Source: Clostridia bacterium
GTDB lineage: Bacteria; Bacillota; Clostridia; UBA1381
Assembly: GCA_017621875.1 (NCBI GenBank)
Contig: JAGASE010000020.1
Span: 124,001-188,000 of the forward strand
Direction of reading: 5' to 3'
Length of the DNA: 64,000 bases
Shown here: positions 38,266 to 47,966 of the stretch, piece by piece
How the letters are laid out: every line of letters begins with the position of its first letter
Numbering within the stretch: position 1 is the stretch's first letter
Position numbers and translations under genes: made by a program
The notes under the pieces: generated by a model
Seen by the model: the letters and a program-made list of their open reading frames with translations, nothing else
What the model was told of the DNA's origin: nothing
Databases searched by the model: none

Positions 38266-39444
38266 ATGAGCAGAGAATATTTTGAAAAAAGAATTGCTGA
38301 GGTTACAGAAAACCACAATAATGTTATAAACAGGAAAAATGTTGAAAAATTCAGTATCAACGGTGTTTTTAACAGATATAGATATCCCTGCCTGATGCGT
38401 GAGGATATTCCTCTTAACTGGAGGTTTGACTATTCTTATGAGAGAAATCCAATGTTTTTGGAACGTATAAGAGTAAATGCAATTATGAATGCAGGTGCAA
38501 TATTTTTGAACGGAAAATATATTTTGGTTGCAAGAGTTGAGGGAAATGACAGAAAATCCTTCTTCGCAGTTGCAGAAAGTGACAATGGTGTAGACGGCTT
38601 CCGTTTCAGGGAAAAGCCGATTGTTCTTCCTAAGGTCAAAGAAATTGATACCAATGTTTATGATATGAGACTTACCCAACACGAGGACGGCTGGATTTAC
38701 GGACTTTTTTGCAGCGAGAGAAAGGATATAACTGTTGACGATACATCTTCTGCTGTTGCAAAATGCGGCATCGTACGAACAAAGGACCTAAATACATGGG
38801 AGCGTATGCCGGACCTTAAATCTCCTAATCAACAGAGAAATGTTACTCTTCACCCTGAATTTGTGGACGGTAAATATCTTCTTTATACCAGACCATCGGA
38901 CGGCTTTATTGATGTCGGCAGCGGCGGCGGAATAGGCGTTGCACTGGTTGACAGCATGGAAAATGCGGAAATAACCGACGAGAAAATTATAGATGCAAGA
39001 ATTTATCACACAGTTAAGGAGGTCAAGAACGGCGAAGGTGCAGTACCTATAAAGACAAAAGAGGGATGGCTGCATATAGCTCACGGCGTAAGAAACCATG
39101 CAACAGGCTTAAGGTATGTTCTTTATTGCTTTATGACTTCGCTTGATGACCCTACAAAGGTTATTTACGAGCCGGGCGGATATTTCTTAGCTCCAAAAGG
39201 GGCAGAACGTGACGGCGATGTTTCAGGATGTATATTCTCAAACGGTGCAATAGTTGATGATGACGGAAGAATATTTATTTACTATGCATCATCAGATACA
39301 AGACTTCAGGTTATTTCAACAACTATTGATAAAATGGTGGATTATTGTAAGAACACTCCGAGAGACGGATATACTACGCACACAAGTGTTGAAAATATCT
39401 GTAACCTGATTGATGCAAATAAAGATTATTATACAGAGGGTTGA
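38266..39444 (+). CDS. GH130 phosphorylase, mannosylglucose/mannooligosaccharide type
   Basis: A 392-residue five-bladed beta-propeller phosphorylase. GH130 enzymes split beta-1,4-mannosides with phosphate and give mannose 1-phosphate. Typical segments: [15 protein letters not shown] near residue 38, [19 protein letters not shown] near 87, [15 protein letters not shown] near 130, [17 protein letters not shown] near 187, and the [16 protein letters not shown] run near 208. This pattern is closest to the 4-O-beta-D-mannosyl-D-glucose phosphorylase branch (GH130_1), from memory of that group. Cytosolic. With GH2 and HAD neighbours it suggests import and phosphorolysis of mannan oligomers. Confidence 0.88.
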   Translation: MSREYFEKRIAEVTENHNNVINRKNVEKFSINGVFNRYRYPCLMREDIPLNWRFDYSYERNPMFLERIRVNAIMNAGAIFLNGKYILVARVEGNDRKSFFAVAESDNGVDGFRFREKPIVLPKVKEIDTNVYDMRLTQHEDGWIYGLFCSERKDITVDDTSSAVAKCGIVRTKDLNTWERMPDLKSPNQQRNVTLHPEFVDGKYLLYTRPSDGFIDVGSGGGIGVALVDSMENAEITDEKIIDARIYHTVKEVKNGEGAVPIKTKEGWLHIAHGVRNHATGLRYVLYCFMTSLDDPTKVIYEPGGYFLAPKGAERDGDVSGCIFSNGAIVDDDGRIFIYYASSDTRLQVISTTIDKMVDYCKNTPRDGYTTHTSVENICNLIDANKDYYTEG

Positions 39445-39451
39445 TTATATT

Positions 39452-40408
39452 ATGTTAAAAGCACACAATACAAATTCCAAAATTGTCATAAATCCTTTTG
39501 CCGACGCTGAAATTACATATGCATTCCATGATATTGACGGTACACATTCGTTAATCCGAGAATGGCCGCCTGTTATGAGCATATGCCTTTATGACGTAAT
39601 AGTAAACGGCTTACCTGAAGATTTTGACAGCAAGGAAAATGAAAAAAGGCTGATTAATGCAGCAGGAACAAAGGAGTTACCCGAAACCGACAGATTTTGT
39701 GTTGAGTCGGCAGGCCTTTCGGCACTTACACAGATGGAATGGGCGATACGACGCTCCGTTGAAGAAGGCATGGTGAAGGTAAACTGCGACATGAAAACAA
39801 ATTCTGAAATTATCAAAAGGATTTGGGAAGGTGAAGAGATTTTTGACAGCCTCCCGGAAACTGATGAAATGAATGAAATGCTGAAAGAAAAAACTCCGCG
39901 TCTTTTTAAGCTTTATGAGGCGGTACTAAACGGCTATTGCCGCGATAAAAACCTTGAAAAAGCGAAACAGAATCCCGAAAGCTATCAGGTGGACGGCTCT
40001 ATGGACTTTATGAGGTTTTTAAAGGATAACGGAGTGAAGAGCTACTTCGTTACGGGTGCTGTTGTTGAAAAGGGCATGGGGATGCATGAGGAGGTTGAAG
40101 CCCTTGGTTATAAAATAGGTAAAGGCGAGCTTGTTGAGGATATTATAGGCTCAACCTGGACCGAAAAAATCCCCAAAGAAACGGTTATGAAACGACTCTT
40201 GAAGGAGCTTGGAATTAATGGCAAAAATGTCCTTGTTGTAGGTGACGGCAGAGCGGAAATCCTGGCAGGTGCCGAAATGGGAGCTGTTGTAATCAGCAGA
40301 CTTCCAAAATCTTCCGAATATCAGAGAAGACTTCATAAGGAGCTTGGTTCAAATATAATTGTTGAAGACTATGTGGATAAAGATTTATTTGAGATTTTTA
40401 CCCCATAA
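39452..40408 (+). CDS. HAD-superfamily hydrolase
   Basis: About 318 residues of haloacid dehalogenase type. Motif I reads HDIDGTHS near residue 28, motif II TGAVV near 202, the lysine region around PKETVMKRLL near 240, and motif III VVGDGRAEIL near 258. A large helical cap (about 45-185) sits between motifs I and II. It starts eight bases after the GH130 gene, so it may dephosphorylate a sugar phosphate from that pathway, such as mannose 1-phosphate. Substrate is not defined. Confidence 0.78.
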   Translation: MLKAHNTNSKIVINPFADAEITYAFHDIDGTHSLIREWPPVMSICLYDVIVNGLPEDFDSKENEKRLINAAGTKELPETDRFCVESAGLSALTQMEWAIRRSVEEGMVKVNCDMKTNSEIIKRIWEGEEIFDSLPETDEMNEMLKEKTPRLFKLYEAVLNGYCRDKNLEKAKQNPESYQVDGSMDFMRFLKDNGVKSYFVTGAVVEKGMGMHEEVEALGYKIGKGELVEDIIGSTWTEKIPKETVMKRLLKELGINGKNVLVVGDGRAEILAGAEMGAVVISRLPKSSEYQRRLHKELGSNIIVEDYVDKDLFEIFTP

Positions 40409-40435
40409 TAACAATTTAACATAAGGAGATTTTAT

Positions 40436-43092
40436 ATGGGAAAGAAATTTGATATATTTTATTTTTCATCTACCCATTGGGACAGAGAGTGGTATCAGGA
40501 TTTTCAGGGCTTTCGTTATCGTTTGGTCAAAATGTTAGACAATCTTCTGGACTTATTTGAAAAGGACCGAATGTATCAGACCTTTCATTTTGACGGACAG
40601 ACAATCGTGCTTGAGGATTATGCTGAGATATGCCCTGAAAAAAAAGAAAAGCTGTTGAAATTAATAAAGGAACGCAAAATTCTGATTGGTCCGTGGTACG
40701 TTATGCCTGATGAGTTCCTGCTTTCGGGTTAAAGCCTTATCAGAAATCTTATGATTGGTCATAAGATTTGCAAGGAATGGGGAACAGTGCAGTGGAAATA
40801 CGGCTATATGTGTGATATTTTCGGTCATATTGCACAGACACCACAGATTTTTAACGGCTTTGGTATTAACTATTCGCTCCTTGGCAGAGGAACAACGGAG
40901 ACAGATCCTGAATTTTCCGCTGGCAGGCTCCTGACGGAAGTGAATGTCTGAATTTTAAGCTGGAACCGGGTGACGGATACTGCAATTTTACGACCGAAGT
41001 ATATATGCCGGTCCAGGATAAAAGTGCCGATAACCCTGAGATTATTGATCGCATTAAGAAATATATTGACCGTGAGCTTGAGCGCAGCGATATTCCGATT
41101 GTAATTGTGATGGATAGTGCTGACCATGCGGAAGTTTCGGTAAATACTACGGATTACATAAAGAAAATAGCAGAATTGTATCCTGATGCTACGGTACATC
41201 ATGTTAATTTATGCGAGCAGGGAAAGCTTCTGGAGGAATATTGGGATTCGCTACCTGTTATTGCGGGAGAACTGAATAAAACAGCACAGGAGCTTCACGG
41301 TTATCTTCATTTGATTACAAATACGCTTTCAAGCCATTATCCTGTAAAGAAGCAAAATGATGAATGCCAGAGCTTACTGGAAAAGAAAATAGAGCCGATG
41401 CTGGTAATGGCAGAGCTTGAAGGAATCAAATTAAATCGTGGCTTTTTGTAAAGAGCATATAAATATCTGATACAAAATCACCCGCATGACTCAATATGCG
41501 GCTGTTCAATAGATCAGGTACACAAGGATATGGAATACCGATTTGACCAGGTTAAGGAAATCGGAGCGGCACTTTGCAATGATTTTTGGCACCATCGTAA
41601 TCGAGGGGATAGACCTGAAAAGGGAGAAGCGTATGAGAATATCTTAACTGTTAATAATTTTCTTCCTTATGATATCGACAGGACTGTTACTGTGGATTTG
41701 GATTTTGAGCCGGACTATCCTGCACAGTATGAGGAGCCTTTCGGCTATGAAAGAATCAACTGTTTTAAGATATATGATGCACAGGGAAAGGAAATTCCTT
41801 ATCAGATTACCGAGATAAAGCGTGATTATCTGTACTGTGGTCGTAAGGACGTGCATACTGTAACCTTCAGGGCAAATATTCCTGCATTCGGAACTGCAGC
41901 ATATAAAATCGTTCCGCACAGTCCTGCAGTACGCTATCTTGAAAAGATGAAGGCAGGCATGAATTTTGCAGAGAATGCTTTTATTCGTATGGATATACTG
42001 CCAAACGGCTCGCTGAAAATTACCGATAAAAAGACAGGTAAGATATATACAGAGCTTGGAAATCTTGTTGATGACGGCGAAATCGGCGATGGATGGTATC
42101 ATGTAAATCCTGTTAATGACAGGGTGATTTCCTCTTGCGGAGGAAGCTGCATAATAGAACGTGTAGAATACGGTCCTGCAAGGTGCGTATTTAAAGTCAC
42201 CCGCGAGTTTAATGTGCCGGAGGAAATGATAACCGATAAATTCGGTAAGCACAGAAGTGAAAAAACTGTCACCTTGAAATTTGAGTCATATGTAGGTCTG
42301 TCAGAGGAGAGCAGATTTGTTGATGTTAAGCTGTGCTATAATAATATTGCCAAAGACCACAGATTACGCATGCTTATTCCTACCGGAATTGATGCAGATA
42401 CATATTTTTCCGGTCAGGCATTTTACTGCTGTGAAAGAAAAACGGGAATTGACTACACAACTCAGGACTGGCGTGAAACCGACCAGTATGAGAAAGCAAC
42501 CAACGGTATTTTTGGTAAGCGTGATAAGGACGGCTGTGGTATTGCCTTTGTTTCAGCTGCGGGACTGCACGAATGTGCGGCATACGATGATGAGGACGGA
42601 AGCTTGAGTGTCACATTGTCACGCAGCTTCAGAACCACTAAGCTGACTAACGGTGAAACAAGATGCCAGATTAATTTGCCGCTTGAATATTCATTTATTT
42701 TAGCACCGCTGGACAGCAATGTGGCATACAGCGACCTTTTAAGATTGCAGGATATACTTGCAACAGACGTTATGACGTGGCTTAAACCTGTTGTGCCGGG
42801 AACGTCAGTAGCTCAGCCGCAAAGCAGACTTTTGGTAGGAGGAAAGGATATCGCGGTAAGTATTATCAAAAAAGCAGAAAGCAGTGAAAAAAATGCTATT
42901 ATTGTCAGAGTTTTTAATGCTTCGAAAGAAGCAGCAGAGGGCTTTATTAAGACTGAAAAGATAATTGAAAAAGCAGAAGCAACCAACTTAAATGAGGAAA
43001 AAATAAGTGATATGAAAACTGAAAATAATTTGCTGAAATTCAACCTATCACCATGGAAGATTGCCACCTTTAAGCTGTATCTCAAAAATTAA
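40436..43092 (+). pseudogene. GH38 alpha-mannosidase, inactivated by two nonsense codons and a frameshift
   Basis: The region is colinear with the intact GH38 gene at 56852. Lesions seen by comparison: (1) TAA at about 40730-40732 in LSG*SLIRNLMIGHK where the intact gene has GAA; (2) a one-base net deletion near 40917-40921, between EFS and WQAPDGSEC; (3) TAA near 41449-41451 in GFL*RAYKYL where the intact gene has GAG. Catalytic segments survive (STHWDREWYQ, CDIFGHIAQ, NHPHDSICGCSID), so decay is recent. The start has AAGGAG. The protein is dead unless the sequence has errors. Confidence 0.9.
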
Positions 43093-43118
43093 AATTACAA
43101 CCATCAGTCTCATATCAA

Positions 43119-43171
43119 GCAGAAAAAGTTAACAAAATTATTTACATTTTATTAACTTTTTCTGCGTTTTT
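43119..43171 (+). terminator. Terminator after GH38 pseudogene
   Basis: GCAGAAAAAGTTAA (43119-43132) and its exact reverse complement (43152-43165) form a 14-bp stem with a 19-base loop, followed by a T-rich tail. Confidence 0.8.
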
Positions 43172-43192
43172 ATTTTTTTGCCTTTGAAAGTG

Positions 43193-43221
43193 TTGACTTT
43201 TTTTGTTTTTTGGTGTACGAT
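43193..43221 (+). promoter_or_regulatory. Promoter of glycyl radical enzyme gene
   Basis: TTGACT, 17-base T-rich spacer, TACGAT; the ATG is 28 bases further, after GGGAGG. No operator for the DeoR protein is obvious. Confidence 0.55.
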
Positions 43222-43248
43222 ATAAGTATCAAACTGGGAGGTTTAGAA

Positions 43249-45777
43249 ATGAAAAACGTTTACACTGCTGAAATTCCGAAATCTGTTCGTATACAAAAGC
43301 TTATAGATGACCTTTATTCGGGTACGCCGACTATTGAGTCTACCCGTGCCGAGATTATTACCGAAAGCTTTAAAAGTACCGAAGGTATGCCTATATATTT
43401 AAGAAAATCAAGAGCATTCAGAGCTATTGCCGAGAAGCTGCCAGTCGTTATTCGTGATGACGAGCTTATTGTCGGTTGCAACAGCGTTGCACGCAGAGGC
43501 TGTCAGACTTTTCCGGAGTTTTCAAATAAGTGGCTTGAAGAAGAATTTGATACTATCGCTACACGTAGTGCTGACGCTTTCTATATTTCTGAAGAAACGG
43601 CTGCTAAGTTAAAAGAGGTGCATAAATACTGGCAGGGAAGAACAACCAGCGAGCTTGCTACCTCCTATATGGCACCCGAAGCACTTAATGCAATAAATCA
43701 TAATATATTTACTGTAGGTAATTATTTCTACAATGGTATCGGACATGTCAGTGTAGATTACGATAAGGTGTTGAAAATTGGATTTAACGGTATTTACGAA
43801 TATGCCAAAGCTGAAAGAGATAAATGTAATATTTACGATAGTGATTATGCTAAGCGATTCAACTTCCTAACCTCTGTTATGGAGAGCTGCGAGAGTGCAG
43901 TTATATTTGCGAGACGTTATTCAGCTGCTGCAAAAGAGCTGGCAGATAATTGCAAAGACGCCAAAAGGCGTGAAGAGCTGCTGACAATCGCAGATATTTG
44001 CAACAAGGTACCGGCAAGCGGTGCAAAGAGCTTCCACGAGGCTTGTCAATCGTTCTGGTTTGTGCAGCTGCTGATTCAGACCGAATCCAGCGGTCACTCA
44101 ATCTCTCCGGGAAGATTTGACCAGTATATGTATCCTTATTATATTAAGGATATCGAAAGCGGCAGAATTACTCGTGAGCAGGCTCAGGAGCTTGTAGACT
44201 GCGTATGGGTGAAGCTCAACAGCCTTAACAAGGTGCGTGACGCTCTATCTGCTGAGGGCTTTGCAGGCTACAGTATGTTCCAAAACCTTATTGTTGGCGG
44301 TCAGGACATTGAAGGCAAGGACGCTACGAATGATTTGTCCTATATGTGCATAAGTGCATCAATGCATGTTAATTTGCCGCAGCCGTCGCTTTCTATGCGA
44401 GTATGGAACGGAACTCCGCACGAACTGATGGTTAAAGCTGCCGAGCTTACAAAGACAGGTATCGGACTTCCGGCATATTATAATGATGAAATTATTATTC
44501 CTGCACTTCTTTCAAGAGGTCTTTCGCTTGAGGACGCACGTGACTACTGTATAATTGGTTGTGTTGAGCCTCAAAAGGGCGGCAGAACCGATGGCTGGCA
44601 TGACGCCGCATTCTTTAATATGTGCCGTCCTTTAGAGCTTGTGTTCTCTAACGGAGTTGATAAAGGTGTTCGCGTAGGACCGAAAACGGGTGAGCTTGCA
44701 GAGCTTGATACATATGATAAATTCTTTGATGCATATAAGAAACAGATGGACTACGCTATAAAGCTGATGGTAAATGCCGATAATGCTGTAGATGCAGCAC
44801 ATATGGAGCGTTGTCCGCTGCCGTTTTTGTCATCTATGCTTGATGACTGTATCGGTAAAGGAAAATCGGCACAGGAGGGCGGTGCGGTTTATAACTTTAC
44901 AGGACCTCAGGGCTTTGGTATTGCAAACGTAGCCGATGCTATGTATGCCATTAATGAGCTGGTTTATAAGACCAAGACCGTAACACTTGAGCAGTATGCC
45001 GATGCACTTAAAAACAACTTCGGCATGCCGTACAGCGATGCTTATGCTGAAAAGCTTACTGTTGAGGTTGTTAAAGAAATAACTGCAGAGGGCTATAACG
45101 TTTCAGAAGCTCAGATTGCGGAAATTTTTATTCAGATTATGGAAAATAATATTGAGGCAGGCAAAAAGAGTGAATATCAAGCACTTTACGAGAGGATTAA
45201 AGCACTGCCTAAGTTCGGTAATGATATGGACGAGGTTGACATCTTCGGACGTGAAGCAGCCTATGCCTATACAAAGCCTGTTGAAAAGTACGAAAATCCA
45301 AGAGGCGGCAGATACCATGCAGGTCTGTATCCTGTGTCTGCAAATGTGCCGCTTGGTCTGCAGACCGGTGCAACGCCTGACGGCAGACTGGCAGGAACGC
45401 CTATTGCGGACGGTGTATCTCCTGCGGCAGGCAGTGATGTGAATGGACCTACTGCAGCAGCTAATTCGGTTGCTAAGCTTGACCACGGAATTGCCTCAAA
45501 CGGTACGTTATTTAATATGAAATTCCACCCGTCTGCACTTAAGGGTGCATCGGGAATTGAAGGCTTTATATCGCTTATCCGTGCATTCTTTGACCAAAAG
45601 GGTATGCACATGCAGTTTAATGTTGTGAGCCGCGAAACCTTGCGTGATGCTCAGCTGCACCCGGAAAACTACAAGAATCTTGTTGTCCGCGTAGCAGGCT
45701 ACAGTGCTTTGTTTACAACCTTGTCAAAGTCGCTGCAGGATGATATTATAAACAGAACCGAACAGGGAGGCTTCTAA
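43249..45777 (+). CDS. Glycyl radical enzyme, B12-independent glycerol/1,2-propanediol dehydratase type
   Basis: An 842-residue enzyme of the pyruvate-formate-lyase superfamily that uses a glycyl radical for dehydration in anaerobes. ATG 43249 has GGGAGG upstream. The active-site pair is Cys438 and Glu440 in IIGCVEPQKGG, the signature of the dehydratase branch, and the radical Gly is Gly817 in RVAGYSA near the C-terminus. Long stretches (FPEFSNKW, TTSELATSYM, HSISPGRFDQYMYPYY) match what I recall of the clostridial glycerol dehydratase and Roseburia propanediol dehydratase. No obvious N-terminal encapsulation peptide is seen. Next gene is its activase, seven bases away. Confidence 0.88.
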   Translation: MKNVYTAEIPKSVRIQKLIDDLYSGTPTIESTRAEIITESFKSTEGMPIYLRKSRAFRAIAEKLPVVIRDDELIVGCNSVARRGCQTFPEFSNKWLEEEFDTIATRSADAFYISEETAAKLKEVHKYWQGRTTSELATSYMAPEALNAINHNIFTVGNYFYNGIGHVSVDYDKVLKIGFNGIYEYAKAERDKCNIYDSDYAKRFNFLTSVMESCESAVIFARRYSAAAKELADNCKDAKRREELLTIADICNKVPASGAKSFHEACQSFWFVQLLIQTESSGHSISPGRFDQYMYPYYIKDIESGRITREQAQELVDCVWVKLNSLNKVRDALSAEGFAGYSMFQNLIVGGQDIEGKDATNDLSYMCISASMHVNLPQPSLSMRVWNGTPHELMVKAAELTKTGIGLPAYYNDEIIIPALLSRGLSLEDARDYCIIGCVEPQKGGRTDGWHDAAFFNMCRPLELVFSNGVDKGVRVGPKTGELAELDTYDKFFDAYKKQMDYAIKLMVNADNAVDAAHMERCPLPFLSSMLDDCIGKGKSAQEGGAVYNFTGPQGFGIANVADAMYAINELVYKTKTVTLEQYADALKNNFGMPYSDAYAEKLTVEVVKEITAEGYNVSEAQIAEIFIQIMENNIEAGKKSEYQALYERIKALPKFGNDMDEVDIFGREAAYAYTKPVEKYENPRGGRYHAGLYPVSANVPLGLQTGATPDGRLAGTPIADGVSPAAGSDVNGPTAAANSVAKLDHGIASNGTLFNMKFHPSALKGASGIEGFISLIRAFFDQKGMHMQFNVVSRETLRDAQLHPENYKNLVVRVAGYSALFTTLSKSLQDDIINRTEQGGF

Positions 45778-45783
45778 AAGAAT

Positions 45784-46572
45784 ATGCTTGATTATTTGAA
45801 TGTATCCGGCAGAATTTTTGATATTCAGAAGTTCTCTGTGCACGACGGACCGGGAATCAGAACTATTGTATTTTTAAAGGGCTGTGCATTAAGATGTAAA
45901 TGGTGCTGCAATCCGGAATCACAAAAGTTTGAAATTCAAACAATGCTGCAAGGCGGCAAAGAGGAAACAATCGGTCGTGATGTCACGGTAGCAGAGGTGC
46001 TAAGTATTGTAAAGCAGGACATGCCATACTATCGACGCTCAGGCGGCGGTATGACATTATCCGGCGGAGAAATGCTTTGTCAGCATGAATTTGCCTATGC
46101 ACTATTAAGGAGTGCTAAAGAGTCTTATATAAACACCGCTGTTGAGACTACGGGCTTTGCTTCTTACGATAAGATTGAGAAACTCCTGCCTTATATCGAT
46201 ACAGTGCTTATGGATATAAAGCATACTGACAGTGCAAAGCATAAGCTGTTCACAACGCAGCCTAATGAATTAATACTTGAAAATGCTGTGAAGATTGCTG
46301 AAAATGCAAATAAACTTATAATTCGTGTTCCCGTTATTCCGACATTTAATGATACAGAGGCTGAAATTGCGGGTATTGCAAAATTCGCTTCCGGGCTGAA
46401 GAATGTTGAAGAGATAAATCTCTTGCCGTATCACAGATTCGGTAAGGACAAGTATGACGGATTGGACAGGGAATATCTTATGGGTGATATTCCATCGCCT
46501 ACGGATGAACATATGCAAAAGCTTAAAGCTGTTGCGGAGAGCTATGGTTTAAAGTGCAAAATAGGCGGGTAG
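45784..46572 (+). CDS. Glycyl-radical-enzyme activating enzyme (radical SAM)
   Basis: A 262-residue radical SAM enzyme that generates the glycyl radical on the neighbouring dehydratase. The 4Fe-4S site is CALRCKWC (CX3CX2C) near residue 34, with HDGPGIRT before it, GGGMTLSGGE near 95 for SAM binding and DIKHTD near 148. The Cys-rich ferredoxin-like insert common in dehydratase activases (about 50-60 residues after the SAM cluster) is absent: NPESQKFEIQTMLQGGKEET passes straight to the second strand. It therefore looks like a compact, PFL-activase-sized version. Confidence 0.9.
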   Translation: MLDYLNVSGRIFDIQKFSVHDGPGIRTIVFLKGCALRCKWCCNPESQKFEIQTMLQGGKEETIGRDVTVAEVLSIVKQDMPYYRRSGGGMTLSGGEMLCQHEFAYALLRSAKESYINTAVETTGFASYDKIEKLLPYIDTVLMDIKHTDSAKHKLFTTQPNELILENAVKIAENANKLIIRVPVIPTFNDTEAEIAGIAKFASGLKNVEEINLLPYHRFGKDKYDGLDREYLMGDIPSPTDEHMQKLKAVAESYGLKCKIGG

Positions 46573-46649
46573 AGCGATATCCTCTAATTGCTGATGCGTT
46601 CAACAAAACCATTAAACGCAGAAAATCACAGAAAAACACAGAATATGTC

Positions 46650-46678
46650 TTGACTTTTTACAGTGTATGTAGTAAAAT
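46650..46678 (+). promoter_or_regulatory. Promoter of BMC shell-protein gene
   Basis: TTGACT, 17 bases, TAAAAT, 110 bases before the ATG. So the shell protein can be expressed apart from the dehydratase. The 216-base gap around it holds no other gene. Confidence 0.6.
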
Positions 46679-46788
46679 AGTTTAAGAACTCAATTAATTT
46701 TCATTGTCTCAGATTAACAAAGCACATAATACCAATCTGAAGATAAAAATAACAATAATTAATAGTTTTAATATGGAGGTATTCAAAA

Positions 46789-47067
46789 ATGGCACAGAAT
46801 GCATTAGGTATGGTAGAAACCAGAGGTTTAGTAGCTGCAATTGAGGCTGCCGACGCAATGGTGAAGGCTGCTAACGTAGAGCTTATCGGTACTGAGAGAA
46901 TCGGTTCGGGCTTGGTAAGCGTTATGGTAAGCGGTGATGTAGGTGCAGTAAAGGCTGCGGTAGAGTCAGGCGGTGCAGCTGCTGCAAAGCTTGGTGAAAT
47001 TGTTGCTACACACGTAATTCCGAGACCTCATGGCGATGTTGAAAAGATTCTGCCTTCAATAAAATAA
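46789..47067 (+). CDS. BMC-domain microcompartment shell protein (PduA/EutM type)
   Basis: A 92-residue single BMC-domain protein, about the usual length of a hexamer-forming shell tile. Sequence order: [20 protein letters not shown], pore region [19 protein letters not shown], and [15 protein letters not shown] at the C-terminus, very like PduA. The IGSG pore loop is that of diol-type compartments. It lies between the dehydratase pair and a DeoR regulator. No pentamer or trimer shell genes or aldehyde dehydrogenase are in the window, so a complete compartment would need genes elsewhere. Confidence 0.93.
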   Translation: MAQNALGMVETRGLVAAIEAADAMVKAANVELIGTERIGSGLVSVMVSGDVGAVKAAVESGGAAAAKLGEIVATHVIPRPHGDVEKILPSIK

Positions 47068-47137
47068 TTTTTGGTACGCACGTACATATTATGTAGAATA
47101 AATTACGCTTTAAAATTTATTGAAACGGAGAATTGAC

Positions 47138-47899
47138 ATGCTTGCGATTGAGAGGCAAAAAAGAATATTAGAGCTGCTGGCCACCGAAGGCGTAGTAATG
47201 GTAAGTAAGCTCAGCGTAGAGTTTGGCGTTACCGAAGAGACAGTACGCCGTGATTTAGAGACTTTAGAGGCTCAGGAGCTTCTTCGCAGAACACACGGCG
47301 GAGCACTCCCGATGGACGAAGGAAGCTACGAGCTTTCACTTGAAAAGCGCAAGGCTTTTAATGTTGAAGCTAAACAGGCACTGGCTCGCAAAGCAGCACA
47401 GCATATCGCTACGGGTGATACTGTCTTTTTAGACGCATCTACTACAACATTTTATCTTGCGAGAGAAATTAAAAGCATGAAAAATGTTACCGTTATTACC
47501 AATTCTATAAGAGTTATAAATGAGCTTTTTGGTGTAGACGGAGTTAAGGTGGTAGCTGTCGGCGGTATAGTGAGCAACAATCAGTCAATGGTTGGTGCTA
47601 TGACGGAAAACTATATCAGAGAGAATTATTTTGCGGATAAGATGTTTTTCTCCAGCAAGGGTATCGGGGATAATTCAATTATCCTTGAAGGCAATGAGCA
47701 GGAATGTTTTATCAAGCAGACTATGATAAAAAATTCACGTATACACTATTATCTTTGTGATAAGTCCAAGATTGGCAGAGTGGGGTATATGCGACTTTCT
47801 TCATTCGAAGATATCGATTATCTCGTAACCGATGCCGAGGTAGGAGGCTTATTGAAAGCTACTCTTGATGAATATAATGTAGAGGTTATCAATATTTAA
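47138..47899 (+). CDS. DeoR-family transcriptional regulator
   Basis: About 253 residues. N-terminal HTH: RQKRILELLATEGVVMVSKL and VTEETVRRDLETLEAQELL, followed by RRTHGGALP, the DeoR signature. The C-terminal sugar-phosphate sensor domain has GDTVFLDASTTTFYLAREI near 87 and a late KIGRVG motif. ATG 47138 follows CGGAGA; a start 18 bases earlier lacks spacing. It likely represses the dehydratase, shell and aldolase genes until a sugar phosphate binds. Confidence 0.9.
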   Translation: MLAIERQKRILELLATEGVVMVSKLSVEFGVTEETVRRDLETLEAQELLRRTHGGALPMDEGSYELSLEKRKAFNVEAKQALARKAAQHIATGDTVFLDASTTTFYLAREIKSMKNVTVITNSIRVINELFGVDGVKVVAVGGIVSNNQSMVGAMTENYIRENYFADKMFFSSKGIGDNSIILEGNEQECFIKQTMIKNSRIHYYLCDKSKIGRVGYMRLSSFEDIDYLVTDAEVGGLLKATLDEYNVEVINI

Positions 47900-47966
47900 T
47901 CGAAAATACCTATAAAATTTCAAAATAAACTATGCAGGTAAGCATAACTAAGGAGGATATATAACA

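Noticed and set aside
3600-41451. Possible reassignment of stop codons, since TAG and TAA fall inside the GH78 and GH38 genes
   Set aside because: TAA and TAG end many intact genes in the window at the family's normal length, and the GH38 copy also has a frameshift. Gene decay explains the data better.
41644-42252. 202-codon minus-strand frame inside the GH38 pseudogene
   Set aside because: The plus-strand frame matches GH38 closely; the opposite frame has no recognisable motif or start site.
47068-47137. Short dyads (TACATATTATGTA and GTACGCACGTAC) before the DeoR gene as an operator
   Set aside because: Too short and AT-rich to separate from chance, and not repeated before the dehydratase or aldolase genes.
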